Origin: Cephalotus follicularis
Taxonomy: Eukaryota > Streptophyta > Magnoliopsida > Oxalidales > Cephalotaceae
DNA: 64,000 nucleotides
Assembly (NCBI GenBank): GCA_001972305.1
Contig: BDDD01000322.1
Coordinates: 186,001 to 250,000, forward strand
Direction of reading: 5' to 3'
Each line of letters starts with the position of its first letter. The first letter of the stretch is position 1. Positions 48,621-60,584 of the stretch are shown piece by piece. The position numbers and the translations under genes are program-made. The notes beneath the pieces are model-generated. The model did not search any database, had not been told where the DNA came from, and saw nothing but the letters and a program-made list of their open reading frames with translations.

Positions 48621-49389
48621 GTCGTCTTCCATATTTGTTTTGGATGGTGACTTGTTTTTGGAAAGGAAGATTCTTGCCATTTTCGTTTATCCGATTATCC
48701 TTTAGTGTTGGACGCGTTTTCTGCTAAAAGGAAAGTTCTTAATCCACCGATTTTTGCCATCAATTGCACGATCTCATCTTTGTTTTAAAACTACAACACC
48801 TGCATGTTTATACAAACCAGAAAAGCCATTACCTGCATATTTACAAACCAACATAGCCACTTTGTCCCCTTCGTTATTCATTGTTTTGGCTTCAACCGAA
48901 GGTATTTTGTAAACAAAAGCTTTAGTTTTCGTGATATATTACTGATATTCATCATTAGATTATACAAAACATGTTAGAAATCATTTTGATTATGAACTTT
49001 AGAGGCCTTGTTTTAAAGAAAATTTCTGCCATGATTCAACCTATAAATTTATATGTTTATGCATTAATACTGTTATACTGGTGTTTTAAACAAAGGAATC
49101 ACGTTTTATGACATACCTACTTGTCTTGATGTATTATGATAAGCAAAATGGATTTGGTGCATAATTTTCAATTGATTGATCGACTGTTTTAAAATTTTGT
49201 AAAGACCAGAAAATATCTTTTAACAAATCGATATTGCTTCATGTAACCTGTATATGAGTATGATTACACAAAGAAATGTTATATTGGTACTTTGCAACCA
49301 TAGAAGACATGTTTTACAAATTGCATACTGCTGTTTTGTTGGATTATTTCAAAGGAAAAATGGATTTTGAAACTGTTTTTATCACCCAG

Positions 49390-49690
49390 TTCGTCTTAAG
49401 AGTCGACTATTTTTCATTCCTATCGACGCTTATACCCTAACTATCGACGCTTTGGTTGTGTGTTATATGTAAGCGTCGATGCTTTCATAGTGTTTTGGCA
49501 TGCATACCGTCTACGCTTAGTTGTGTGTTGTCATGTTGCCGTCGATGCTTTAGTAGTGTTTTGCAATGCATTACTTCGACGCTTTGTACAGCACCTTGTG
49601 TTAACGTTTAGCCTAAAAGCGCCAAAGCTTTGTATTAAAAGGTCGACGCTTTTGGATATATACGTTGACATTTCGGAAGCATGTGTTTTA
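49390..49690. repeat. GCGTCGACGC-type cluster, G3 first LTR middle
   Basis: There are about ten copies, for example AAGCGTCGATGCTTT, TATCGACGCTT, CCGTCGATGCTTT and GGTCGACGCTTTT. The 3' arm GACGCTTT is better kept than the 5' arm. Confidence 0.8.
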
Positions 49691-50934
49691 ACGTCTGTTT
49701 CATTGTGTATTCGGTTTGGTTGATCTGTCTAGGTTTCGTTAATTTCTGTGGTGGAGGTTGGGGTGTCCCAAGTGTGCTTTTAATTCGTTTTTGGTTTGTT
49801 TAGACTTGGACAGCTAAGGTACGGATGTTCATTTCTTGATATTCATTCGGTTTTATGAATTCTGTTATGTTTCGGATTTTGATATGTTTTTTAAATTAAG
49901 TCAGCTTTAATATTTTTATGAAATTGAATATTTTTGACTTTATAAAATCAGCTGTGATTCATGATCATCTCTTGTATTGTGAAATTAAACGAGTTGATTT
50001 CCGATTATGAAAATATGTGCAATGTGAAATTATATCTTTTGATAACGATTTTAGGATATGTTCGGAAAACCTTTTTATATGTGTTTTAAATTGATTATCA
50101 TAAAAATCAATGTTTTTGAAATGGTGAAGTACTGAGTTTTTGTACCCACCTATGGGCGTACCATAGGCATGTCCTTTGGCACGGAGGCATGACACTTTCC
50201 GTGGCGGTGTGATTAGTCCATGGCATCTCTCTATGTTCTGATATCCTCTGTGGAGGATTATGGATCCGTTATTTGTGATAGAGGCGTATGGATCGATCCT
50301 AGAAATATGTGATATGATATGTTGTGAGAATTAATTGTGTAGTGAAATACACGTCATTTCTATTTGACATGTGGACGTCGCGAATCCCTTACTTATATGT
50401 GTTATGATATGTGATATGTTATGATGCTCAGTATGGAACTTTATGTTTTGAAAGTTATGGATTTGGTTTATATGAAAATTACTAAGGTAATTTATAAATA
50501 ATGTTTAATTTTATTATTGGTTAAGATTTCTATCTTTGAGTTTATTTTGAAATCTTACTATCATTTAAAATTATCGTTTACTGCTTTTACATTCTATATC
50601 CGTATGGAGGTTTGCTAAGTCGCGTTTTTCTTTCCATGTGGCAGGTTATCAGGATGATCTAGAAAATGTGTGATAAGAGGGTACCTCATGTCTGAGGATC
50701 ATCTAGGAGTTGGACCTATTATGTTTCTGTTGTTTTATGGTCATGATTAGGCAAGTTTTATAAACAATATATTTTTTTTCAGATTATGTTATGACTTTCA
50801 GTTTATGATTTTTGACATCAGATTATGTTTTTAGACCACCACGTTATGAATAAAGTTAAGTTTTATATTTTGATCTGTTCTGTTATGTACGTATGTCCTG
50901 TAAGCGCTCACACCTTCGGGTGTGTTACAGATTA

Positions 50935-50945
50935 TGGTATCAGAG
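50935..50945 (+). other. G3 primer-binding site (tRNA-iMet)
   Basis: TGGTATCAGAG lies 5 nt after the first LTR. Confidence 0.88.
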
Positions 50946-51102
50946 AATAGGTTTTGTTCCTTAGAATACTTAACTGGGTTTAACCTGTGAGATTGGGTAG
51001 ACTTTGGGTTAGGACTATTTTCATTACGGACATTTAGATATGTCTTTTGTTTCAGCTTTCTGATTCCTTTTGTCTTTATCTTGTCTTGGTCTCTGTGTGT
51101 AG

Positions 51103-54100
51103 ATGGTACGAACAACGAACACCCCTCAGAAAACTGCAACTGTTGGGACTCGAGAAGAGGTTACAAATGACCCTTCTGGACGAGTTGGTGCGGCAGGCTG
51201 TCGCTCAAGAGGTGAATCGAGTGATGCAAAAGCAAAATCAGGGACAAGGTTGCCGAGAGCAAGTCGCTGAGGAGAATGCACCAGCTGATGTTACGGCTGA
51301 TGAAGGAGCTGGGGACCGGCCCGACAATCCAGTTTAAGTCTGGCTTGAGAGGTTCCAACAGCATACACCGCAATCTTTTTGTTCAGCAAAGACACCTATG
51401 GAGGCTGAACACTGGATTGCGCACATGGAGAAAATCTTTGATGTTCTGGGATGTAGTGATGATCAGAAGGTGAAGCTAGCTCCTTATAGATTGGACGGAG
51501 ATGCTCAAAGATGGTGGAAGACTTTGAGAATTGCTAAGGGCGGAGGATTCATTGATGCTTTGTCTTGGTCTGGTTTTTGTGAGATCTTCTATCAGAAGTA
51601 TTTTCCCAATGCTGATAAGAAGGCCAATGCTTGGGAGTTTGATACTACGAGGCAGAAGGAGGGTGAGTCAGTCACTGAGTTCTTGGTCCAGTTCACCAGG
51701 TTGGGAGGCTTTGCTGAACCTGCGACGGGGTCGACATTGGGGCAAGCTGAGAAGTTCAAATAGAAGCTGCACTATCAACTCAGGGGTAAGCTGATAAATA
51801 CAAGATTTGCTGATGTATATGATGTTGCAAATGCCGCAAAGAATATAGAGATGGAGAGATTGGACTTCCAGGCAGCATGCCAAGAGAGGACAAAAAAAGA
51901 ACAAGATGCAAGACAACTAAACAAGAGGCAAGGCAGTCCATGGAATAAGGACCAAAATGGTAAGCAGCACAAGAAGGATCACAATTGGAATAGGGATGGA
52001 GGACAACAGCGTCAGCAGGGTAATGATCAGAGGCAAGTCCAGGGAGCTGGTGGTGGGGGTAACCCTAATGTTCAAATTGCTCAATGTGATATATGTGGTA
52101 GGTAACATGTAGTCAGAACCTGTTATAAGGCCAATGGGGCCTGCTTCATATGTGGTTAGATGGGTTACTTTGTGAAGGATTGCCCTGAACCTCGTGCAAA
52201 TGATAGGAGAGGAAACGGGGCTGATGTTGGGCAACGTAACGTGGGAGGTAGAGTGTTCGCCATGACGACGCATCAGGCTGCGAATGCTCAAGGTACAGTT
52301 TTGGGTTTTCTTTCTGTTGCTAGCCATAGGGCTTATGTATTGTATGATACTGGATCGACTCATTCTGTTGTGGCAAGATCTTTTGTTCTCTATATTGTTG
52401 TGCCTTTTCAGTCTATGGATCTAGTTATGGTTCTTTCTACCCCTATGGGTACTTCTGTTGTTGTATCAGAGTATTTTTGTGATTGCCATGTTACGTTCGA
52501 TGAAAAAGTTTGTTAGGCGGACCTTCTTCCGATCGATATGCATGATTTTTAAATGATTCTTGGCATGGATTGGTTGGATCGCCATCGTGCCATGATTTAT
52601 TGTCACGCTCGAAGGATTTTGGTAGGACATGTGGATAGACCTGATTTTATTTATCAGGGTTCACGGTCGAAGAAGAATGTCAAGGTTATATCAAATTTGA
52701 AGGCTCAGAAGTTGGTGGCTAAGGGCGCTGATGGATTCTTAGCTAATGTGAAAGATGTCTCTAAGGATGAAACTCGCCTTGAGGATTATCCTGTGGTTAG
52801 AGAGTTTTTAGATGTGTTTCCGTAGGAGTTACCGGGATTGCCACCGTAACGAGAAGCGGTGTTTGCCATCGAACTCATTCCTGGGGTGGGACCTATATCA
52901 AAAGCACCTTATAGGATGGCACCGCTTGAGTTACAAGAGTTGAAGGAGCAATTGTAAGAAATGTTGGATCGAGGTTTTATCCGACAGAGTGTTTCGTCAT
53001 GGGGTGCTCCGGTCTATTTGTGAAGAAAAAGGGCGGTTCTATGAGGCTGTGCATAGACTACAGAGAGCTAAATCATATTACAATCAGGAATAAATACCCT
53101 TTGCCTCGGATTGATGACTTATTTGATCAACTCAAAGGTGCACGATATATTTCTAAGATAGATTTGAGGTCTGAATATCATCAGTTATGGGTAAAGGATG
53201 AAGACGTACCTAAGACTATTTTTCACACACGGTGTGGGCATTTTGAGTGTTTGGTGATGCCGTTCAGAGTTACTAATGAGCCAGCCGTCTTCATGGATTT
53301 GATGAATCGGGTTTTTCATGAGTTCTTGGACCAGTTTGTAATTGTATTTATAGATGATATCATGGTGTACTCGAAGTTGAAGGAAGAGCACGAAGATCGG
53401 CTTTGTATAGTGCTGGGGATCTTGACGAAGAATCAACTATATGCGACGTTTTCAAAATGTGAGTTCTGGTTGGAACATGTGGCATTCTTGGGCCACGTGG
53501 TTACAGCGAAAGGTATTAGTGTTGATCCTGCTAAGGTTGAGGCTATTACTAAATGGTCGAGACCTACCACAGTGACGGAGGTTAAGAGTTTTCTGGGTTT
53601 GGATGGTTACTATAGGCGGTTTGTGGAAGGCTTTTCCTCGATAGCCTTGGCTTTGACTCAGCTTATGAGAAATGGAGCCAAATTCGAGTGGAATGAAGAA
53701 CGGGAGGCAAGCTTTGAGAAGTTGAAGAATGGTCTTGTGTCTGCGCCAATTCCTCATTTGTCATCTGGGTCAGGTGGATTCCAGTTATACAATGCTGCTT
53801 CCAAGAAGGGTTTGGATTGTGTTATGATGCAACACGGTCATGTCATAGCTTACGCTTTGAGACAACTTAAGCCTTATAAAGTGAATTACCCTACACATGA
53901 CCTTGAGTTGACGGCTGTGGTTTTTGCATTGAAGATATGGAGGCACTATTTGTACGAAGAAACTTGTGACATTTTCACCGATCACAAAAGTCTAAAGTAG
54001 TTTTTCACTTAGAAAGAGTTGAATATGCGGCAGACGTGGTGGTCGGAGCTTCTGAAAGATTATGATGTTAACATTCAGTACCACAAAGGTAAGGTGAATG

Positions 54101-55680
54101 TGGTAGCCGATCCTCTTAGTAGGAAGAGTTCTAGGAGTTAGCGGCTTTGCTTACTCAATCGCAGTTGATTTTGGATACGGAGCGGCTAGATTTCAATTTG
54201 TTTGTTCGGGGTTCTGGAGGTTTTGTTGCTAGGATCACCGTAGAACCTACCCTTATATCTCTGATTAAGGCGGCTTCGAGTGATGATGGTGAGTTATGAG
54301 CCTTAGTCCAGAATGTTGATGAGGGTAAGCAGTCCGAGTTTCGTGTGGATTAGAAAGGTATTATATGGTTGGGTAGTCAGTTGTGTGTGCCGGCTGATCT
54401 TGAAATCCGAGAGGCCGTTTTGTCTGAGGCACACAGCTCTCCATTCTCTATACATCCCGGTTCTACGAAAATGTATAGAGACTTGAAGAAGAATTTCTGG
54501 TGGAATGGGATGAAGAGGGATGTAGCAGAGTTTGTTGGAAGGTGTTTGGTCTGTCAGTAGGTCAAGATCGAACATCAGCGAGCTAGTGGATTGTTGCAAC
54601 CCTCAGAGATTCCAGTGTGGAAATGGGATAACATAGCCATTGATTTTGTTACGGGTTTGCCAAGGACTTTCAGGAGGAATAATGCTATTTGGGTAGTGGT
54701 GGATCGATTAACCAAATCGGCTCACTTCATGGCTATTGGAGAGGATTTCTCTTTAGACTATTTGGCAGAGGTTTTCCAGCAGGAGATAGTGAGACTTCAT
54801 GGGACACTGGTATCCATTGTTTCGGATAGGGATCCCCGTTTCACTTCGCGGTTTTGGAAAAGGTTTCAGAAGAAGTGGGGCACGCGACTCAATTACAGTA
54901 CAGCTTTCCGCCCACAAACAGATGGGAAGTCTGAGAGGATTATCCAGACTTTAGAGGACATGCCGAGGTCTTGTGCTTTCGAGTGGACTGGATACTGGGA
55001 TGAATATTTGAGCTTGGTGAGGGTTTACCTACAAAAACAGTTGGCATGCTAGCATTCAGATGGCGCCTTTTGAGGTGTTGTATGGGAGGAAGCATCGAGC
55101 TCCGACATGTTAGGATGAGGTAGGAGAAAGAGTTATAGAGGGACCTGAGCTGGTTCAGATCACTACTGATAACGTGAATGTAGCTAGGGAAAGATTGAAG
55201 GCAGATGAATCCAGAAAGAAAAGTTATGTAGATAAACATCGGAGGGACTTGGAGTTTAAAGCAGGTGAACATGTATTTCTGAAGCTTTCATAGAAGAAAG
55301 GAGTCCGTCGGTTTGGGTTGAAAGGGAAGTTGCGTCCTCGGTTTATAGGACGCTTTGAAGTTCTAGAAAAGTTTGGCGCAGTTGCTTATCGATTAGCTTT
55401 GCCTCCACAGTTAGCACATGTCCATAATGTGTTTCATGTGTCTATGTTGATGGGTTATCAGTATCATCCTATTCATGTGGTCCAATATCCTTTGGACAAG
55501 ATTAGAGAGGATTTATCTAATGAGGAGGAGGCGGAAGCTATTCTTTATCGACAAGAACGGGTTACGCGTAGTAAGACCATTCCTTTTGTTAAGGCCTTGT
55601 GGAAGAATCAGCCGGAGAGTAAGGATACATGGGAATTGGAGGGGCACATTCGGGAGCAATTCCCTTGCTTGTTTGATTGA
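51103..55680 (+). pseudogene. G3 gag-pol (gypsy chromovirus), multiple stops
   Basis: ATG at 51103 (MVRTTNTPQ). Gag core is in 51398-51763 (RWWKTLRIAKG). The zinc-knuckle region near 52085-52190 has two in-frame stops. Protease has LYDTGSTHS (52340) and ILGMDWLDRH (52556). RT is 52999-54000 with [10 protein letters not shown], the FIDD active site at 53347-53358, and an E in place of the usual G in DLRSEYHQ; RNase H ends at a stop at 53998. The integrase zinc-binding segment ends CLVCQ at 54560. The core at 54591-55052 keeps the catalytic D (DFVTG), D (SDRDPRF) and E (GKSERIIQ). The C-terminal domain and a chromodomain-like end (TIPFVKALWKNQ) run 55318-55680 with stop TGA. It is clearly related to G2 pol but has a different gag. 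Confidence 0.9.
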
Positions 55681-55718
55681 GGTATGAGGTTGTTTATGAT
55701 TCTGGGATGAAATCCTTT

Positions 55719-55731
55719 ATAAGTGGGGTGG
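55719..55731 (+). other. G3 polypurine tract
   Basis: The purine-rich TAAGTGGGGTGGA lies immediately before the second LTR. Confidence 0.75.
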
Positions 55732-55865
55732 ATGTAATATTCCGTTTTGTTGCCTACATGCTTGACGTGTCATATGTTATGTTCGGTTTATGTTATGTGT
55801 TATTTTGAATGTTAGATATTTTTTTTTGAAAACTCTTTTATTTCCTTTCTTTCTTTTTGCATTTT

Positions 55866-55950
55866 TTTGGCGTCAAAAGCGTCGACGCCATTGTTTTAAC
55901 ATCGACGCTTTGACACAAAGGCTCAAGCGCTGACGCCTTCGATTAATCGT
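55866..55950. repeat. GCGTCGACGC-type cluster, G3 second LTR 5' end
   Basis: AAAGCGTCGACGCC, ACATCGACGCTTT, AAGCGCTGACGCC and TCGTCGACGCTTT occur within 85 bp. Confidence 0.8.
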
Positions 55951-56724
55951 CGACGCTTTAGTCGTCTTCCATATTTGTTTTGGACGGTGACTTGTTTTTG
56001 GAAAGGAGGATTCTTGCCATTTTTGTTTATCCGATTTTTCTTTAGTGTTGGACGCGTTTTCTGCTAAAAGGAAAGTTCTTAATCCACCGATTTTTGCCAT
56101 CAATTGCACGATATCATCTTTGTTTTAAAACTACACCACCTGCATGTTTATACAAACTAGAAACGCCATTACCTGCATATTTACAAACCAACACAACCAC
56201 TTTGTCCCCTTCGTTCTTCATTGTTTTGGCTTCAACCGAAGGTATTTTCTAAATAAAAGCTTTAGTTTTCGTGATAGATTACTGATATTGATCATTAGAT
56301 TATACTAAACATGTTAGAAATCGTTTTGATTATGAACTTTAGAGGCCTTGTTTTAAAGAAAATTTCTGCCATGATTCAACATGTAAATTTATATGTTTAT
56401 GGATTAACACTGCTATACTAGTGTTTTAAACAAAGGAATCTCGTTTTATGACATACCTACTACTGTATTGATGCATTATGATAAGAAAAACGGATTTGGT
56501 TCATAAATTTCAACTGATTGATCGACTGCTTTAAAATTTTGTAAATACCAGAATATATGTTTTAACAAATTGTTATTCATGTAACTTGTATATGAGTATG
56601 ATTACACATAGAAATGTTATACTGGTACTTTGCAACCATAGAAAACATGTTTTACAAATTGCATACTACTGTTTTGTTGGTATATTTATAAGGAAAACTG
56701 GATTTTAAACTGTTTTTATTGCCC

Positions 56725-57015
56725 AGTTCGTCTTAAGCGTCAACTGTTTTTCATTCTTATCGACGCTTATACCCTAACTGTCGACGCTTTGGTTGTGTGT
56801 TATATGTAAGCGTCAACGCTTTCATGGTGTTTTGTCATGCATACCATCGACGCTTAGCTGTGAGCTAACATGTTGCTGTCGACGCTTTAGTAGTGTTTTG
56901 CAATGCATTGCTTCGACGCTTTGTGCAGCGCCTTGTCTTAACGTTTAGACTAAAAGCGCCAGCGCTTTGTATTAAAACGTTGACGCTTTTGGACATATAC
57001 GTTGACGTTTTGGCA
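56725..57015. repeat. GCGTCGACGC-type cluster, G3 second LTR middle
   Basis: There are about ten copies, including AAGCGTCAACGCTTT, CTGTCGACGCTTT, AAGCGCCAGCGCTTT and ACGTTGACGCTTTT. It is homologous to 49390-49690, with fewer decayed copies. Confidence 0.8.
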
Positions 57016-58313
57016 GCTTGAGTTTTAACGTCTTTTTAATTGTGTATTCAGTTTGGTTGATCTGTCTAGGTTTCGATAATTTCTGTGGTGGAGTTTAGGG
57101 TGTCCCAAGTGTGCTTTTGATTCATTTTTGGTTACTTTAGACTTGGACAGCTAAGGTTCGGATGTTCATTTCTTGATATTCCTTCGGTTTTATGAATTCT
57201 GTTATGTTTCAGATTTTGATTTGTTTTGGAAATTAAGTCAGCTTTAATATTTTTGTGAAATTGAATATTTCTGACTTTATAAATTCAGCTGTGATTTGTT
57301 ATAATCTCTTTTATTGTGAAATTAAATGAGTTGATTTCCGATTATAAAAATATGTGTTGTAATGTGAAATTATATTGTTTGATATCGATTTATGGATATG
57401 TTCGTAAAACCTTTTTATAAGTGTTTTAAATTGATTATCATAAAAATCAATTTTTTTGAAATTGTGAAGTACTGAGTTTTTGTACCCATCTATGGGGTGT
57501 ACCATAGGTATGACCTTTGGCACGGAGGCATGACACTTTCCGCGGCAGTGTGATTAGTCCATGACGTCTTTTTATGTTATGATATCCTTTGTGGAGGATT
57601 ATGGATCCGTTATTTGTGATAGAGGCGTATGGATCGATCCTAGAAATATGTGATATGATATGTTATGAGAATTGATTATGTAGTGTCGTACAAGTCATTT
57701 TTATTTGGCATGTGGACGTCGCGAATCCCTTGCTTATATGTGTTCTGATATGTAATATGTTATGATGCTTAGTAGGGAAATTTATGTTTTTGAAAGGTAT
57801 GCTTTATGTTTTGAAAGTTACGGATTTGGTTTATACAAAAATTACTGAGGTAATTTATAAAAAATGTTCAAATTGATTATTGCTTAAGATTTTTATCTCT
57901 GAGTTTATTTTGAAATCTTACTATCTTTTAAAATTATCGTTTACTGCTTTTACATTCTATATCCGTACTGAGGTTTGCTCAGTCGCGTTTTTGTTCCCAT
58001 GCGGCTGGTTATCAGGAGCATCGGGGGAAATGTGAGATGATAGGGTACCCAGTGTGTGAGGATCTTCTAGGAGTTGGACCTATTATGTTTCTGTTGTTTT
58101 ATGGTCATGATTAGGCCAGTTTTATAAACAATTTTTTTTTTTGGATTATGTTATGCCTTTCAGTTTATGATTTTCAGATTTTGATTTTTGATATCAGATT
58201 ATGCTTTAGACCACCATGTTATGAATAAAGTTAAGTTTTTTATTTTGATATGTTCTGTTATGTATGTATGTATGTCCTGTAAGCGCTCCCACCTTCGGGG
58301 GTGTTAAAGATTA

Positions 58314-58324
58314 TGGTATCAGAG
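58314..58324 (+). other. G3 second primer-binding site
   Basis: TGGTATCAGAG lies 5 nt after the second LTR, identical in context to 50935-50945. Confidence 0.88.
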
Positions 58325-58481
58325 AATAGGTTTTGTTCCTTAGAAGACCTAACTAGGTTTGACTTGCGAGATTGGGTAGACTTTGGGTTAGGCCTATTTT
58401 CGTTGCGGTCATTTCGATATGTCTTTTGTTTCAGCTTTCTGATTCCTTTTGTCTTTATCTTGTCTTGGTCTCTATGCGTAG

Positions 58482-59452
58482 ATGGTACAAACAAGGAACA
58501 CCCCTCAGAGAACTGCACCAGCTGGGGTCGGGAAGAGGTTAGAAATGAGCCTTCTGTGGATGAGTTGGTGCGGCGGGCTGTCGATCAAGAGGTGAATCGA
58601 GTGATGAAACAGCAAAATCAGGGACAAGGTCGGCGAGAGCAAGTCACTGAGGAGAATGCACCGGCTAATGTTCCGGTTGATGGAGGAGATGGGGACCGGC
58701 CCGACACTCCAGTTTATGTCTGGCTTCAGAGGTTCCAAAAGCATAGACCGCAGTCTTTTAGTTCAACACCGACACCTGTGGAGGCTAAACGCTGGATTGC
58801 GCGCATGGAGAAAATCTTTGATGTTTTGAGATGTAGTGATGATCAAAAGGTGAAGCTAACTGCTTATAGATTGGAGGGAGATGCTAAAAGATGGTGGAAG
58901 ACTTTGAGAATTGCTAAGGGCGAAGGATTCATTGATGCTTTGTCTTGGTCTGGTTTTTGTGAGATTTTCTATCACCAGTATTTTCCCATTGCTGATCAGG
59001 AGGCCAATGCTTGGGAGTTTGTTATTACGAGGCAGAATGAGGGTGAGTCAGTCACTGAGTTCTTGGCCTGGTTCACCAGGTTGGCGGGCTTTGATGGACC
59101 TATGGCTGGTCGGCATTGGAGCAAGATGAGAAGTTCAAATGGAAGCTGCACTATCTGCTCAAGGGTAAGCTGATAAATACAAGATTTGCTGATGTATCTG
59201 ATGTTGCAAATGCCGCAAAGAATATCGATATGGAGAGATTAGAATTCCAGGCAGCACGCCAAGAGGGGGATAAGAAATGAAATAGAAATAAACAAGATTC
59301 CGGACAACAGAACAAGGGGAAAGGCGGTCCATGGAATAAAGGCCGAAATGGTAAGCAGCACAAGAAGGATCACAATCAGAATAGTGATGGAGGACAACAA
59401 CGTTAAAAGGGTAATGATCAGAGGCAAGATCAGGGAGCTGGTGGGGGTAACC
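58482..59452 (+). pseudogene. G3 second gag copy, truncated by G4
   Basis: ATG at 58482 (MVQTRNTPQRTAP) is out of frame with the main gag frame (about 58540-59173) through a small indel near 58525-58545. The gag core RWWKTLRIAKGEG and GESVTEFLAWFTRL follow. Another shift occurs near 59105, then the basic linker. It stops just before the zinc knuckle, where G4 starts at 59453. It closely parallels 51103-52075 and keeps a tyrosine codon where the first copy has a stop at 51336. Confidence 0.85.
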
Positions 59453-59596
59453 TGTAATGCCCGAGATTTTCGTTAAGGAGTAATATTGTATTTACAATAT
59501 AATTTACGCTTTGAATTAATGAGAATTATGGCTTTTCCATTTTTGTAACGTTAAACTGGGCAAAATTGAAGTGTGGAAGTGCTGATGCAGGGCGGG

Positions 59597-59732
59597 CAGC
59601 CGACTGCCCATGAGGGACAATCGACTGGACCCCCTTGTGTAAAACCAGCAAACTGCTGTGGGAAGCAGCCGGATGGAGGTGTGTCGGAAGAGACAGCCGA
59701 CTGCCGGGTCTAGGCAATCGACTGTCGACAAG
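59597..59732. repeat. CAGCCGACTG palindrome cluster, G4 LTR 5' end
   Basis: CAGCCGACTG occurs at 59597-59606, with AATCGACTG and further CAGCCGACTG copies. It lies about 145-280 bp from the LTR start. Confidence 0.83.
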
Positions 59733-60275
59733 TCAAGCAGCATAACGTGCGCGCTAGACTGTTGACAGAAGTGGGGTGTGTTTTTATGTGGGTATCAGCG
59801 AGAGAGAGAAAGTGAGAGAGAGCCGTGTTTTCCTCCATAAAAGACACGATTTCTTCCTCCAATCTTCACCATTTTCGCAGATAGGAGAAGAGAGAATCAA
59901 AGTGTGGAGAGGAAGAGGAGGAAGTGCATGTGTTGTGGATCCAAAGAGCCTTGTGTTGAGCTGTGGTTTTAGGAAGCATGGACCAGTGGCGAGAACCGGA
60001 TCTGTTGGAGTTGCTAGACGGATTCAGAGACTTGGAAACTCGGATTGGAACTTAGAAAGGTGGATTGCAATTCCTAACTTGGAATTCTAAGGTAGGGGTA
60101 AATCTCATAATTGTTATTTTAGTTCCGTTATAATGGAAGTTAATGGACGAAATGCATGCTAAGGATTGTATTATGAGCATAAATGTGTGTTATTGATGTT
60201 GAATGCTCGTGTTTGGTTGGATTGAAGTGTGAAAGACATGCATTTTTCTGCTGTTTTTGCCTACTGGTATAAATC

Positions 60276-60584
60276 CAGTCGACTGCCAAGGCTGGCAGCC
60301 GACTGGCGAGCAAGGACAGCCGACTGTTAAGTGCGAACAGCTGGCTACTCAATGGGAAACAGCCGACTGGACGTAAGAACCAGTCGACTATTCATACGTT
60401 TAATAGAACACATCTGCAGAAGGTTGTGTAGTCGACTGCCTTTTGAGGGCAGCCGACTGGACGAGGTAGACAATCTACTGGACGGGGGAGACAGCCGACA
60501 GTTAAGGGAGGCAGCCGACTGCCAAAATTAGGACAACATACTGTTGTAGGAAAACAGCCGACTGTCAAGAGACACAGCCGACTG
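60276..60584. repeat. CAGTCGACTG/CAGCCGACTG cluster, G4 LTR middle
   Basis: Roughly a dozen copies occur between CAGTCGACTG (60276-60285) and CAGCCGACTG (60575-60584). Many are followed by GCC or GGA. Variants keep the central CG and the CAG/CTG arms. Confidence 0.88.

Larger units (their letters stand above)
48394..50929 (+). repeat. G3 first LTR (2536 bp)
   Basis: TGTAATATCC...GTGTGTTACA. It is homologous to 55733-58308 throughout and to S3 in its 3' half. Palindrome clusters lie near 48532-48620 and 49390-49690. Confidence 0.9.
55733..58308 (+). repeat. G3 second LTR (2576 bp)
   Basis: It starts TGTAATATTCC and ends GTGTTAAA (expected GTGTTACA, one change). It is both the 3' LTR of the complete copy and the 5' LTR of the partial copy after it. 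Confidence 0.9.
48394..59452 (+). mobile_element. G3: Ty3/gypsy chromovirus, LTR-internal-LTR-partial internal
   Basis: LTRs are at 48394-50929 and 55733-58308. A complete internal region lies between them, and after the second LTR a second primer site and gag run to 59452, where G4 is inserted. This order is expected from unequal recombination between two copies sharing an LTR. LTR starts are TGTAATAT, and the first LTR ends GTGTTACA. The coding region has many stops. The 5' LTR begins 2 bp after the right target duplication of C2. Confidence 0.87.

Noticed and set aside
51103-55680. Stops explained wholly by cytosine deamination (CAG to TAG, TGG to TAG)
   Set aside because: Some fit (54032, 54557 and 55108 by comparison with conserved motifs), but others, such as 53998 and several in C2 RNase H, need other changes. 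A formal count is required.
58301-58540. Long N-terminal extension of the second G3 gag frame
   Set aside because: The frame before 58540 covers the primer site and leader, and the conserved ATG at 58482 is in another frame, so the extension is accidental.
59776-60090. 104-codon open frame in the G4 LTR
   Set aside because: It has no family similarity and lies between two palindrome clusters. It could be an LTR-encoded peptide but nothing supports it.
60276-60584. Regularly recurring palindromes looking like a CRISPR array
   Set aside because: Units are only 10 bp, spacing is irregular, spacers are partly related, there are no cas genes, and the context is a plant LTR.
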